Shown here one piece after another: positions 1 through 8,772 of a DNA stretch of 64,000 nucleotides (its first letter is position 1; every line of letters begins with the position of its first letter). Below the pieces are notes generated by a model. That model was not told where the DNA came from. It ran no database searches and saw nothing but the letters and a program-made list of their open reading frames with translations. The stretch covers positions 2,264,501-2,328,500 of the forward strand of contig NZ_CP073078.1 in NCBI RefSeq assembly GCF_018135625.1. Reading direction: 5' to 3'. This DNA comes from Phenylobacterium montanum. Lineage in GTDB: Bacteria; Pseudomonadota; Alphaproteobacteria; Caulobacterales; Caulobacteraceae. The position numbers and the translations under genes are program-made.

Positions 1-249
1 CCGCAACTGGCGGTCGTAGTGGACGATTCCGGGGCCCAGGAGATAGCACCCCGGCCTGGCGCTAAAGATCAGACCCGCCGCGACGAGACTGCGAAAATAG
101 CGATAGATGGTGCTCTCAGACTGCCCCAGCGCGATGCAGGCGTCATCCACTGTCCACTCCGGCCGTTCGGGCGTGAACAGATCCATCACCGACAAGGTCT
201 TGTCGGAACTGGTCCCGGGCTTGCCGCCGCGCACTCGATCCTGGGTCAC
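1..249 (-). CDS. IclR-family transcriptional regulator, N-terminal part
   Basis: Partial gene, cut by the left edge of the window; 83 codons are visible. Reading from a GTG start at 249 gives an IclR-type winged helix: an opening KTLSVMDLF helix followed by a WTVDDACIALGQSESTIYRYFRSL-like recognition region in two halves and the wing segment ending GPGIVHYDR. An in-frame TAG lies ten codons upstream of the GTG, which limits the choice of start. The effector-binding domain is outside the window. It follows the DUF8021-like gene by 27 bp on the same strand and may be the last gene of that operon. IclR proteins usually control aromatic or small-acid catabolism; the ligand cannot be inferred. Confidence 0.8.
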   Translation of the reverse strand, partial: MTQDRVRGGKPGTSSDKTLSVMDLFTPERPEWTVDDACIALGQSESTIYRYFRSLVAAGLIFSARPGCYLLGPGIVHYDRQLR

Positions 250-276
250 GGCTGCGCAGACACGCGGTGAAATCCG

Positions 277-1116
277 CTATCCAAGCCGGGGCGCGCCCTT
301 GTCGGCCCAGCCAGAGGAGCCGCCCAGGGGCAGGATTTCCCGTATCTCGTCGACAATGCGAAGCTCCCCGTCCACGACCTTGAACAGCCCGAGCATATAC
401 ATCGAGCCCGCGTCCGGCCTAGGGTGGTCTGGGATTGGGTGGAAATCCACGACGACGAAGCTGCCAGCGACCCCGAGCTCTGTGTCCAGGACCGGATAGC
501 GCCGTTCGCGCGCGCGCGGTCTCGCGGCGCGCGTATCATTCAACGCCGAGGCGCAGGTGTGCACCTTGCCGTCCGGCGACAAGAGCGTACGCAAGGTGTT
601 CGTCGTCTTGGCGCCGTTGTCATACTTGTCGCAACGGTAATTGAAGCGGGGGATGAGGCCGTCACTCTGCTCCAATCCTTCCCAATACCTGTCCGCTGCG
701 TCACGCAAACCGTCACGATCAACCCGGCGGTGCGGGGGAACCACAGCGGAGTAGATGATGTCCGGCTTCAGCAACTGTTCGACGTCGGCGAAATGCCCTT
801 TCGGATCCGAACTGATGATGGCCTCGGCGTCCGTCAGGGCTCCCTCCTCCACCCGGAGACGCTGGGCGAACGGGCGGGCTTGATTGTCGAGAAACGCGAC
901 GCCCATGGCCACCACCTGGCCGGTCGTCGCGTCGGCGAAGCGCTGGATGCCTTCAAAGCGCGGCGCTCGCTCCCATAAGCCTTCGCCAGCGTCGAGCGAA
1001 GCGCCGTTCTCGGTATAGCGAAAGTCGGACGCCAGGTTGAGCGCCGCGGGAGCGCCGTCCGCGACCGCAGCCAGATAGACATCCATTTGCCCGAGCAGCT
1101 GATCCCTATCCATCAT
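277..1116 (-). CDS. DUF8021-like (NTF2-fold) protein, paralogue 1
   Basis: 279 residues, no signal peptide or membrane segment. The N-terminal half (FRYTENGASLDAGEGLW, then a VAFLDNQARPFAQRLRVEEG strand pair) and the C-terminal half (a FKVVDGELRIVDEIREILP ending) look like the NTF2-like pattern of DUF8021 proteins, which I recall only as an uncharacterised family. A clear paralogue lies at 17458-18279: both share the KGHFADV-QL, VPP-R-VDRD-LR and FKVVDGEIR segments. The ATG overlaps the stop of the upstream flavoprotein gene (ATGA), so the two are probably translationally coupled. Its place inside an oxidation operon suggests a small-molecule binding, isomerase or lyase role, but no catalytic residue can be named. 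Confidence 0.7.
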   Translation of the reverse strand: MMDRDQLLGQMDVYLAAVADGAPAALNLASDFRYTENGASLDAGEGLWERAPRFEGIQRFADATTGQVVAMGVAFLDNQARPFAQRLRVEEGALTDAEAIISSDPKGHFADVEQLLKPDIIYSAVVPPHRRVDRDGLRDAADRYWEGLEQSDGLIPRFNYRCDKYDNGAKTTNTLRTLLSPDGKVHTCASALNDTRAARPRARERRYPVLDTELGVAGSFVVVDFHPIPDHPRPDAGSMYMLGLFKVVDGELRIVDEIREILPLGGSSGWADKGAPRLG

Positions 1117-2369
1117 GCGATGCCAACGGGGGGCTGTCCGAAGTGGATCCGGCCATAGTTGATGGCCGCGCTGTCAGACTGGTGGGCCAGATGGCCGCGC
1201 AGCACGCCGACGTTGCGCCAATAGCGGCCGAGCATGGCGTCCCTCTTTGACGCCGATGAACCCGCGGTGCGGAACATGATGTCTACGGCCTCGTGGGCGA
1301 GATGGATGCTCTGGAGGATGACCAGCGCCAGGCGACGCGCATCGTCGTCGGCGCATGGGGCGCCGGTTGCGCAGGTGCGCTCGGCTATCTCCATGTAGTC
1401 AGCCGCGGTCTGGAGCAAGGCCGCCCGCGCCGTATCGACCAATGCGCGGCACCGGCCGTAGTTCAACTGATACTCGGCCAGCTGGAGACGAGGCGCGCCG
1501 GTCGGACCCGTGGCCTTTCGAGCCAAGAAGGTCTCCTCGTACAGATCGAGCGCGCCCTCGGCCGCGCCTACGACGACCGATGCAGATTCCAGGATGATGA
1601 AGGGTCGCGCAGGACCGTGGAAGAGCGGGGCGTCGGCATAGGCTTCAGGCGGCAAGACCCGGTCTTGCCCGGGGTAAGGCTTGGCGCGGTGCTCGGGCAC
1701 GAACACGTCCTTCATAACGACCCGATCCGACCCGGTGCCCTGCATCCCGATCACATCCCAGTTGCGGACGATTTCGTAGTCGCTCCGGTCAAATAGGCCC
1801 ATACGCATCGCGGGGGCGCCAGACGCCGGTTCCGCCACCATGAAGGCCAGCAGGATATGGGTGGCGTGGGCGCAGCCCGAGGCATAGTCCCAGGCTCCGC
1901 TGACCCGGAACCCCCCGGGAACGGCGTGGCCCACGCCCTGCGGCGCGGCGACCTCGGGTGCTCGAAACTCGCCGCTCGCGCCATAGGCTTCGCGTTGCGC
2001 GTCCAGGGGATAACTAGCCAGTTGGTGCACGTGGCCCAGCACCAGTGAAAGCACCCAGGCCGTCTCCGGGCAGCCGCGCGCAACGGCGGTCACAAGGCGG
2101 ACATAGGTCGGCAGGTCGAACCCATAGCCGCCGAAGACGCGCGGCTGGATGACCCGGAAAAAGCCGGCGTCGACCAGAGCCTGGTGGGTTTCCGCGGAGA
2201 TGTTCCCGGTCGCCTCAGCCGCCGCCTGGCGCTCCCGCAAGACCTGCCGCATGGCGTCGGCCCGGCCAACCATCTGCGCTGGTGTCAGTTCGGGTTCCGG
2301 CGGCGCGATCGCCGGGAGCGTTGCACTGTCACGTCGTGCGGCCGTCTCTTTCACGATGCTTTCTTCCAT
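1113..2369 (-). CDS. Acyl-CoA-dehydrogenase-fold flavoprotein, probably a class D flavin monooxygenase
   Basis: 418 residues with the acyl-CoA dehydrogenase fold: N-terminal helical domain, the central barrel around GGFRVSGAWDYASGC, and a C-terminal helical bundle ending in DSAAINYGRIHFG. The GxWxYxSGC sequence and the MFRTAGSSASKRD segment resemble the flavin-dependent hydroxylases HpaB/HsaA/DszC rather than true acyl-CoA dehydrogenases; I do not see the usual catalytic glutamate context. Such enzymes need reduced flavin from a separate reductase, which is not obvious nearby. The start chosen is ATG 2369; a TTG at 2381 in frame would overlap the upstream SDR stop by 7 bp. It sits between an SDR and a DUF8021-like gene in one operon. 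The second, more distant family member is at 22787-24079. Confidence 0.8.
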   Translation of the reverse strand: MEESIVKETAARRDSATLPAIAPPEPELTPAQMVGRADAMRQVLRERQAAAEATGNISAETHQALVDAGFFRVIQPRVFGGYGFDLPTYVRLVTAVARGCPETAWVLSLVLGHVHQLASYPLDAQREAYGASGEFRAPEVAAPQGVGHAVPGGFRVSGAWDYASGCAHATHILLAFMVAEPASGAPAMRMGLFDRSDYEIVRNWDVIGMQGTGSDRVVMKDVFVPEHRAKPYPGQDRVLPPEAYADAPLFHGPARPFIILESASVVVGAAEGALDLYEETFLARKATGPTGAPRLQLAEYQLNYGRCRALVDTARAALLQTAADYMEIAERTCATGAPCADDDARRLALVILQSIHLAHEAVDIMFRTAGSSASKRDAMLGRYWRNVGVLRGHLAHQSDSAAINYGRIHFGQPPVGIA

Positions 2370-2374
2370 GAGAG

Positions 2375-3280
2375 CTACCAACCCCTTGCGGTGAGGACCT
2401 CGATCGCCTGCATGGCGGCGGCGGTCTGTCTGCGGCGCGCGTCTTCGAGCATCTTCCGCCCCGGATCGATCTGCTGGGGCGGCGGACAGGCGGCCAGGAT
2501 GTCGTTGAAATGATCGGCCAGTTCCTCGCGAAATTCCGAATGCGAGATGATGTAGCCGCGGTTTTGGAGGATTCCCTCGACGACGGCCTCACCGACCTCG
2601 CGCGGGTCCATCCCGGAGTCCTCTGCAGGCTTGACCGGCCCCCCGGACGGCGCCGCAACGGACATCCCTGTCTGGAACCGGCGCTGCCGGTTTTCTCCGG
2701 ACGCGAGCATCCGACTGCGGGTCAGCCCCGGATAAAGCACCGACACGCCAATCCCGCGGGATGCCAGCGTGAGGCGCAGGGAGTCGCTCATGCCCCGCAC
2801 CGCGTACTTGGAGGCGGCGTAGATGTAGTTGTTCGCCGTGGGCAGCAGGCCTGCCATCGACGATGTGGTGACGATGTGACCCTCCCCCTGACGAAGCATG
2901 GCCGGGAGAAAGGCCATGAGACCGTTGATTGGGCCGCCTAGATTTACGGATAGCACCCAATCCCAGTCTTCATAGGTCATGGTGTCGATCGACGGGTTTA
3001 CGCCGACGCCAGCGTTGTTCACCAAAATATCGCATCGGCCAAACGCATCGAGCGTCCGCTTGGCGGCCTCGGCCATCTGGGCGCGGTCGATGACATCAAC
3101 CGACAGGGTCATGACATCCTCGCGCTCCCCCAGGTGGGCGCGCGCCTCGCCAAGATGGTCTTCGCGCAGATCGGCGATCACCACCTTGACGCCCCTGTCG
3201 AGCAGGGCCTCGACGATCCCAAAGCCAATGCCGCTGGCTCCGCCGGTGACGAAAGCCACCTTCCCCGACAGATTCCGCAT
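2375..3280 (-). CDS. SDR-family NAD(P)-dependent oxidoreductase
   Basis: 301 residues, a classical short-chain dehydrogenase. The cofactor loop TGGASGIGFG is at about residues 12-21, NNAG at about 89-92, the catalytic serine in TTSSMAG and the YAASK tyrosine/lysine pair at about 155-159. An acidic residue at the end of beta-2 (VVIADLRED) suggests a preference for NAD. The C-terminus is about 40 residues longer than a minimal SDR. A GAAGAGGA ribosome site lies just before ATG 3280. It precedes the flavoprotein gene with almost no gap, so an alcohol/ketone interconversion in the same pathway is likely; substrate unknown. Confidence 0.85.
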   Translation of the reverse strand: MRNLSGKVAFVTGGASGIGFGIVEALLDRGVKVVIADLREDHLGEARAHLGEREDVMTLSVDVIDRAQMAEAAKRTLDAFGRCDILVNNAGVGVNPSIDTMTYEDWDWVLSVNLGGPINGLMAFLPAMLRQGEGHIVTTSSMAGLLPTANNYIYAASKYAVRGMSDSLRLTLASRGIGVSVLYPGLTRSRMLASGENRQRRFQTGMSVAAPSGGPVKPAEDSGMDPREVGEAVVEGILQNRGYIISHSEFREELADHFNDILAACPPPQQIDPGRKMLEDARRRQTAAAMQAIEVLTARGW

Positions 3281-3320
3281 CGAATGTCCTCTTCCCGTCC
3301 TGCCATGTGATGGGCTGGAT

Positions 3321-3349
3321 GCGCCGGCCAGTGGCGATCTGGCCGGCGC
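3321..3349. other. Intergenic hairpin between LLM and SDR genes
   Basis: A perfect 10-bp GC-only inverted repeat (GCGCCGGCCA ... TGGCCGGCGC) with a 9-nt loop sits in the 81-bp gap between the luciferase-like gene and the SDR gene. There is no T-run on either strand, so it is more likely an mRNA-processing or stability hairpin, or a weak attenuator inside the operon, than a classic terminator. Confidence 0.45.
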
Positions 3350-3361
3350 AGGTCTGGCGGA

Positions 3362-4471
3362 CTAGGCGGCCTGCAACTTGTGCGCTCCGCCATCGAGCGT
3401 GTTTTGGCAAGGCCAACTCTTGACCTCGTCAAGGCATTTCTCGGCGAAAAGGCGCATGTTACGCTCCGCCTCTTCCCGCGGCATGCCGCCGAAGTGGAAG
3501 TGCGGGAAGAAGCCTTGAAGCTTGGCTTCCTTGTTTATCCTATCCAGGATTTCGAGGATTTCAGTGGGATTTCCGGCCGGCATGACGGTACCCATCTTGT
3601 CGGCCATCTCGTCGATCTTCTCGGGCGCGATCCTCATGCTCTTGTAGAACTCATTGCCCTTCGACGTGCCGAAGTCGTCGTCCGCCATGCCGTAGTTCTT
3701 CACGGCGGCCCGGAAATTCACCCGGTGGTATTTGCAGGACATTTCCTTGGCGCGGTCACTGCTCTCGTCAACGAAGATTGTACCTGAAAGAAGAGGGCTG
3801 GGCGCCGTCCGGCCAGCCCCGTGGGTTTCATTCCACACTTGGTCGTAGGTGGCGAAGTCGACGCCCAGGTTTGGGCGCGGCTCGGGATTGATGATCAAAA
3901 TGCCCATCCCGAGTTCGGCTACGGTGCGCACGGACTCCGGCGAGCCGGCGGAGCCGAAGATGCGCCCTTCGAAGCTCCCGTAAGGACGCGGGCGCAGTTC
4001 GCGGCGCGGCTGCTGTGTAATCGCGCCCCCCTCGATCACGCCGGTCTCGAGCGCGCCGATGATCAGTTCCGCGTATTCGCGGTAGAGCTGCCTGGTCTGA
4101 TTGATGTCGACCCGCATGCCCTCGTATTCCATCTTGCCGAGGCCGCGGCCGAAACCGAGTAGCAGCCGGCCCTCGGTAATGTTGTCGAGCCAGAGCGCCT
4201 GCTCGGCGACCCGAACCGGGTCGTTCCACGGAAGCACGACGACCTGGGTTCCCAGTTTTACGCGCTTCGTCTTCCCGGCCAGGTAAGCCAGCGCCTGCAG
4301 CGGCGAAGGAGAAATAGAATAATCGGTGAAGTGGTGCTCCGTGACCCAAATCGACTCGAACCCTAGATTTTCCGCTTGGAGCGCCATTTCCAGATCCTGC
4401 TTCAGGAACTGGGTGTCATTCAGGCGGGGTCCGCTCTGATGTTGGAATCCGGTGGCGTAGCCTACGTGCAT
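3362..4471 (-). CDS. LLM-class flavin-dependent oxidoreductase (luciferase-like)
   Basis: 369 residues with the bacterial-luciferase TIM barrel: an opening MHVGYATGFQH strand, the SIWVTEHHFTDY segment, KLGTQVVVLPWNDPVRVAEQ and the GRGLGKMEYEGM loop. These enzymes use FMNH2 (from a partner reductase) and oxygen, or F420, to oxidise a lipophilic substrate. ATG 4471 is preferred because GGGAGGAC lies just upstream; an in-frame ATG at 4513 would add 14 residues without a ribosome site. It is the first gene of the minus-strand set reaching 277, so its product probably acts early in the pathway. Cofactor choice cannot be settled by eye. Confidence 0.85.
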   Translation of the reverse strand: MHVGYATGFQHQSGPRLNDTQFLKQDLEMALQAENLGFESIWVTEHHFTDYSISPSPLQALAYLAGKTKRVKLGTQVVVLPWNDPVRVAEQALWLDNITEGRLLLGFGRGLGKMEYEGMRVDINQTRQLYREYAELIIGALETGVIEGGAITQQPRRELRPRPYGSFEGRIFGSAGSPESVRTVAELGMGILIINPEPRPNLGVDFATYDQVWNETHGAGRTAPSPLLSGTIFVDESSDRAKEMSCKYHRVNFRAAVKNYGMADDDFGTSKGNEFYKSMRIAPEKIDEMADKMGTVMPAGNPTEILEILDRINKEAKLQGFFPHFHFGGMPREEAERNMRLFAEKCLDEVKSWPCQNTLDGGAHKLQAA

Positions 4472-4525
4472 CTTGTCCTCCCGAGTTCGCTCGCGTGCGA
4501 CCCACGCCGCCATAAAAGACGTATA

Positions 4526-5836
4526 TTACCGTGATACGACAATCAATGACGTTTTTGCGGTCGGCTTGGAGAAGAAGGCTTCACTGAGGAAGGCCAATCC
4601 GCTGGCCCGTGATCGTTGTGCGCTTGCCGCGGCCTGGACGCAGTTCGCGCGAAACGCCTCGAGGATCGGGCGGCTCAACACGAGAAACTGCCGGTTCATT
4701 GCGTCGAGAAGCGCCGGATCCCGGGGCAGGTGGGCCGACGGGTAGCCGCGCACGCTCTGTACGAAAAGGTGCAGGATGGGATTTGCCGCGACCGATTCGA
4801 TGGCCTCCTCGACCGCAAAGACTCGCGGCAACACTTTGCTGGCATCGCGCCCATTGAGCGCGTCCTCCAGCTGGTCGAGCGCTCGAGCCACCTCTTCGCA
4901 CCTGTCCGGCGAAGTCCTGGCCGCCGCCAGCGAAACGATTTCGATGCTCAACCGCTGGAACACGAGCATGACCGCCTGCGGATCCACGCCGCTACTGGCG
5001 AAGAGACAGGACACTAGACGAGCCACGCTTCCAGTCCGCGGCGCCTGACTCACCAAGCCGTGACCGCGCCCGCAGAAGGTCTCGGCGGCGCCCGCGCTTT
5101 CAAGGATCCGCACCGCTTGACGAAAGACGTCTCGGTCAACGCCATAGCGGAAGCAAAGATCTTCTTCCGACCCGAGGCGATGGCCGCGAGTCCACTCCTC
5201 GGCCGAGCATTCGAGGAGCATGCGTTTTGCGATCTCCTGCGCCCGCGAACACCGGCCATCCTCCGGAATGAGCAGAGGCCGAAAAGCCGCCCTCCCGTCG
5301 ACGCTCCGAATCATCCGCTGCAACGAGCTGACGACGCCGTCGAAAAAATCCAGCACGGCCAAATGCTGCCGTTCAGCCGGTCTCCCATGCCGCGCCTCAG
5401 GCCCCTCCAGTTCTTCGCGAACATGTCCAAGCGCCTTCTCGGCTTCACCGAGTTGGGCTTCGGTTACGCCAAAAAAAAGAGCGAATCTGACGAGAACGTC
5501 GGCCGTGCGACGGGGGTCGATCTCGAGAATTCGAAGCCCACCCCGCGGCCCCCGGACCATCCGTGCGGTGCCGCGCACTTCAAGTATCCTGACGGCCTCG
5601 CGTATCACGGCCCGCCCGATCCCAAAACGTTCCGCCAGGGCTTGTTCAGAGCCGCACGAGAGTCCGCGCGGCCATCCGTTTGCGATCAGGCTCTCCTCGA
5701 TGCGTCTGGCGACCCGACAGGCTCCCTTTTCCGCTCCATCCCGCCTTTCGCCAATGACATCGCCAAGGAGACTGTCGTCATTGGCGGCAGTGAGGATGGA
5801 CGGGGCGGGCTCCAGAGGGAGGGCGTCTGTCATCAT
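4526..5836 (-). CDS. Double winged-helix FadR/GntR-like regulator, copy A
   Basis: 436 residues from ATG 5836 (a second ATG at 5833; an upstream in-frame ATG at 5983 would add 49 residues). The chain holds two FadR-like winged helices: the first near residues 42-104 (SEQALAERFGIGRAVIREAV, wing VRGPRGGL), the second near 199-263 (SEEDLCFRYGVDRDVFRQAV, wing FCGRGHGL). A helical C-terminal segment follows that may be the effector domain. Ordinary GntR/FadR proteins have one wHTH per chain, so one polypeptide may cover a full operator. Three paralogues are at 8773, 20029 and 21093. It lies directly upstream of the luciferase-like operon on the same strand and divergent from the carotenoid-oxygenase gene, either of which it may control. 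Confidence 0.8.
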   Translation of the reverse strand: MMTDALPLEPAPSILTAANDDSLLGDVIGERRDGAEKGACRVARRIEESLIANGWPRGLSCGSEQALAERFGIGRAVIREAVRILEVRGTARMVRGPRGGLRILEIDPRRTADVLVRFALFFGVTEAQLGEAEKALGHVREELEGPEARHGRPAERQHLAVLDFFDGVVSSLQRMIRSVDGRAAFRPLLIPEDGRCSRAQEIAKRMLLECSAEEWTRGHRLGSEEDLCFRYGVDRDVFRQAVRILESAGAAETFCGRGHGLVSQAPRTGSVARLVSCLFASSGVDPQAVMLVFQRLSIEIVSLAAARTSPDRCEEVARALDQLEDALNGRDASKVLPRVFAVEEAIESVAANPILHLFVQSVRGYPSAHLPRDPALLDAMNRQFLVLSRPILEAFRANCVQAAASAQRSRASGLAFLSEAFFSKPTAKTSLIVVSR

Positions 5837-6397
5837 GCCGGAAACATGCTCCCATATTCCGATTATGACAATCCACGCCTTTTCTGCGCGCCCCTTTGGA
5901 GGGCGGCGGCTGGCGGGCTCGTAGGGTCGGAACCGCGGAGCCGTGGCGACAGCCGGCGCTTTATTGGCCTTGGCGCTGGCCATTCGACCGGCGCGCTCTC
6001 ATTCAAGTCGCGCCGAAGGTCGCTTCGAGCCGGCGCGGCGCAGATCGACGGTGGTCGCGCGCCGGGAAAGGCTCTCACGGGCTCGGTGGCGGGCGCCAGG
6101 GAGGGCGGGATCGGTTACAAAAGTCGGCTTGCCGAAGCACCGATCGACTTCGGGGCCTGACGTCGCAGGTGCGGTCCGCCGGACGGCCAACTTGCGGGCC
6201 ACGAATTCCGCGCCCGAGAAGTCGCGGCGCTGGCCCGCCACGCCCCTATGCGCAGCTCCCAAGCTTCACGGAGACAACCCGCACGAACAGTCGGGCGTCG
6301 ACGGCGGGAAATGTTGAAGCTGGTTACCAGGGAGCAATGACCGCAAACTCAAATTCAGAGCAATGCGACAGCGCTTGGCCCAGACAAAGGAGTCCCG
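5837..6397. other. Divergent intergenic region, no gene recognised
   Basis: About 560 bp between the divergent regulator A and the carotenoid-oxygenase-type gene. The open frames here have low-complexity Arg/Ala-rich translations typical of non-coding high-GC DNA. The last 80 bp before 6398 are less GC-rich and should carry the oxygenase promoter. I do not see a convincing operator or repeat. Confidence 0.5.
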
Positions 6398-7870
6398 ATG
6401 ATGAATATCCGATTCCCGAACAATGATTTCACGAGCTTCGAAGCGCCTATGCGCGCAGAGATCGATTTGGACGGCCTAGAGGTCGTGCAGGGGGCGGTTC
6501 CGCAACATCTTGATGGCGGCTTTTTTCGCCTGATTGGGGACAGGAAGTGGCCGTCATTTGTCGAAAACGATGTCTTCATGCTCAATGAAGACGGCATGGC
6601 ATCCTGCTTCTATTTCAAGGACGGCAGGGTCAATTTCCGCATGCGGTACGTTCGCACGCCCCGCTTCGTTGCGGAGGAAAAGGCAGGGCGGGCGCTATTC
6701 GGCCAATATCGTAATCCCTTCTCCGACGATTCCTCGGTAGCCGGCCTCAGCCGCGGCACCGCGAACGTCACGATGTTGGTGCACGGCGGCAAACTTCTTG
6801 CGATGAAGGAGGACAGCCCTGCGATCGAGATGAATCCCTTCACACTTGAAACGATTGGAGAGTATGACTGGGATGGTAAGGTAACCGCTACGGCGATCAC
6901 CGCTCACCCCAAAATTGATTCTCGAACCGGCGAGCTGGTGTTCTTCGGATATTGCGCTGCCGGTCCAGCCACGACCGATATCGCGTACTATGAAGCCGAT
7001 AGCAATGGGCGCATCATTCACGAGGCGTGGTTTCACGCCCCCTACACCTGCATGGTCCACGACATCATGGTCACGCAGAACTATGTCGTCTTCCCTATCA
7101 CTCCGCTTCGCCACGAACTGGAATGGATCCAGCGGCACGAGCCGGCCTTCAAGTGGGATTACACCAAGGAGGTCTATCTCGGGGTGCTGCCGCGCAAAGG
7201 ACGTGGCGATCAGATCCGATGGTTCAAAGGTCCTAATCAATGCCATGGCCACACCATCGGCGCTTATGATGACGGGCGCTACATCTATGCCGACAACACG
7301 TTCAGCAAGCGGTCCTTCTTCCGCTTCTTCCCGAACATCGACGGTTCGCAGATCGAGCCGGCCCACACCATGCCCTACGCCAAGCGCGTCGTGATCGACA
7401 TGGAAGGCCAGGGGGATGGCTTCACCGAGCAGCCGCTCTTCGAATATCCGGGCGAGCTTCCCCGCATCGACACCCGCTTCGAAACCGTGCCATACAGCTT
7501 CGCCACGATGAACCTGCTCGACGTTCCCGGCCAGGAACGCGTCGGTGGCGGCTTCCAGTGGATCGCGACCCTGGACGTTAGTGGCAAGGGTCCATCCAAG
7601 ATCCTCTACGCCGGGCACAATTGTTCGATTGGTGAGCCGCAGTTCGTTCCTGCTCACGACGAGGCGGCGGAAGGCGAGGGCTACATCATGGCTGTCGTCG
7701 GTCGGCACGAGCAAATGCGAAGCGAACTGCTCATCCTTGATGCGAGCGACATCAACGCACCGCCCGTGGCGACGGTGGCTCTCCCGTTCCGTCTCCGAAG
7801 CACCGGTCACGGATACTGGTACGGGGGACGGCAACTGCGCGGAGAAACCAATCTCTTGGGAGCATGGTGA
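6398..7870 (+). CDS. Carotenoid-cleavage/lignostilbene-type dioxygenase (RPE65 family), paralogue 1
   Basis: 490 residues, the usual length for bacterial RPE65-superfamily enzymes, which use a four-histidine Fe(II) centre and O2 to split a C=C bond into two aldehydes or ketones. The four expected histidines are seen at residues 170 (ITAHPK), 221 (MVHDIM), 285 (CHGHTIG) and 471 (STGHGYW). AAAGGAG at 6386-6392 serves ATG 6398 or the adjacent ATG 6401. The SDR gene follows one base after its stop. In lignin- and stilbene-degrading bacteria this family cleaves stilbenoids to aromatic aldehydes, and an aldehyde dehydrogenase is present at 27796. A paralogue is at 18357-19841. Carotenoid versus stilbene as substrate is not resolvable here. 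Confidence 0.88.
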   Translation: MMNIRFPNNDFTSFEAPMRAEIDLDGLEVVQGAVPQHLDGGFFRLIGDRKWPSFVENDVFMLNEDGMASCFYFKDGRVNFRMRYVRTPRFVAEEKAGRALFGQYRNPFSDDSSVAGLSRGTANVTMLVHGGKLLAMKEDSPAIEMNPFTLETIGEYDWDGKVTATAITAHPKIDSRTGELVFFGYCAAGPATTDIAYYEADSNGRIIHEAWFHAPYTCMVHDIMVTQNYVVFPITPLRHELEWIQRHEPAFKWDYTKEVYLGVLPRKGRGDQIRWFKGPNQCHGHTIGAYDDGRYIYADNTFSKRSFFRFFPNIDGSQIEPAHTMPYAKRVVIDMEGQGDGFTEQPLFEYPGELPRIDTRFETVPYSFATMNLLDVPGQERVGGGFQWIATLDVSGKGPSKILYAGHNCSIGEPQFVPAHDEAAEGEGYIMAVVGRHEQMRSELLILDASDINAPPVATVALPFRLRSTGHGYWYGGRQLRGETNLLGAW

Positions 7871-7871
7871 G

Positions 7872-8645
7872 ATGGCTGACCTGAACGGAAAGGTCGCGCT
7901 GGTCACCGGCGCGAGCCGGGGCATTGGCCGAGAGATCGCTATCCGCCTTGCTGGCGACGGCGCAACCGTGGCGATCCACTACGGGGCAAACCTTGGGGCG
8001 GCTCAAGACGTGCTGAAGACAATCGAGGACGCAGGAGGACGAGCGTTCCTCCTGCAGGCTGAGCTCGACGTGTCGGACGGCCTGTTCACAGAGACATTCG
8101 AGGAATTTGATCGCGGTTTGGCGAAATGTTCCGGTCAGACCGGGCTCGACATTCTGGTCAACAACGCCGGACAGATCATGTTCGGCTCGGTCGAAAGGTT
8201 GCGCCCGGCCGAGTTCGACAGGGCCTTTGCCGTCGACGTGAAAGCGCCCTTCTTTCTCACGCAGGCGGCATTACCGCGCCTGCGTGATGGAGGTCGCATC
8301 ATTAATATTTCGTCCGCGACCTCGCGTATCGTGAACCCTGATGTGGTTTCCTATGCGATGGCCAAGGGCGCGCTCGAGGTGTTCAGCAAGACGGCAGCCC
8401 TGCACCTCGGCGCCCGCGGCATAACCGTGAATTCCGTGGCGCCCGGCCCAACCGCGACCGCCGAATTTCTACGCCTCACGGAAAGCAATCCCGACTTCGT
8501 GGAGCAAGCCAAAGCTCAGTCCGCGCTTCGCCGCTTGGGGACGCCGGCGGACATCGCCAACATTGTCGCCTTCCTTGCGAGCGAGGAAGGCGGGTGGATC
8601 ACGGGGCAGCTGATCGACGCGACCGGCGGAACGTTCCTTGGCTGA
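7872..8645 (+). CDS. SDR-family oxidoreductase
   Basis: 257 residues with a complete SDR signature: TGASRGIGRE cofactor loop at 13-22, NNAG, the catalytic serine in ISSATS and YAMAK as the Tyr/Lys pair. The region after beta-2 reads IHYGANLGAA without an acidic residue, which points to NADPH. ATG 7872 is one base after the stop of the dioxygenase gene, so the two are co-transcribed and probably act in sequence, for example reducing or oxidising the cleavage product. The C-terminus (GGTFLG) is typical of the FabG-like group. Confidence 0.87.
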   Translation: MADLNGKVALVTGASRGIGREIAIRLAGDGATVAIHYGANLGAAQDVLKTIEDAGGRAFLLQAELDVSDGLFTETFEEFDRGLAKCSGQTGLDILVNNAGQIMFGSVERLRPAEFDRAFAVDVKAPFFLTQAALPRLRDGGRIINISSATSRIVNPDVVSYAMAKGALEVFSKTAALHLGARGITVNSVAPGPTATAEFLRLTESNPDFVEQAKAQSALRRLGTPADIANIVAFLASEEGGWITGQLIDATGGTFLG

Positions 8646-8655
8646 CCGGCGCCCC

Positions 8656-8705
8656 CTAGAGCACGGTGCGGCAAGGCGGAATCGCCTTGCCGCACCGTGC
8701 TCTAG
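8656..8705. repeat. Perfect 23-bp hairpin, candidate terminator
   Basis: Both arms (8656-8678 and 8683-8705) are perfectly complementary over 23 bp with a 4-nt loop GAAT, and both ends carry CTAGAGC. No T-run follows. It sits between the plus-strand SDR and minus-strand regulator B, where a bidirectional transcription stop would be expected. Its CTAGAGC ends match the dispersed repeats at 8701-8769, 17410-17450 and 32654-32753. Confidence 0.65.
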
Positions 8706-8769
8706 AATCAAATGTTCGAGCGCGTTGCGACCGCAAATCCGGTCTCCGCTTTTGCACAAAGCGCTCTAA
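8701..8769 (-). repeat. Dispersed AGAGCGCTTT-type intergenic repeat
   Basis: Read on the minus strand this begins TTAGAGCGCTTTG, passes a GCGGAGACCGG block and ends TTTGATTCTAGAGC. The same layout, TAGAGCGCTTT then GTGGATACCGG then AAAATCTACAGC, is found at 32654-32722. Elements of this kind are common in alphaproteobacterial intergenic regions; their function is unknown. Confidence 0.55.
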
Positions 8770-8772
8770 GGT

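Noticed and set aside
4521-4537. GTAT-N9-ATAC dyad as the operator of the luciferase-like operon
   Set aside because: It overlaps the 3' end of regulator A and matches the AT-rich block at 16117-16139 only in a loose TATCAC-N2-TA pattern. Two weak matches are not enough to define a site.
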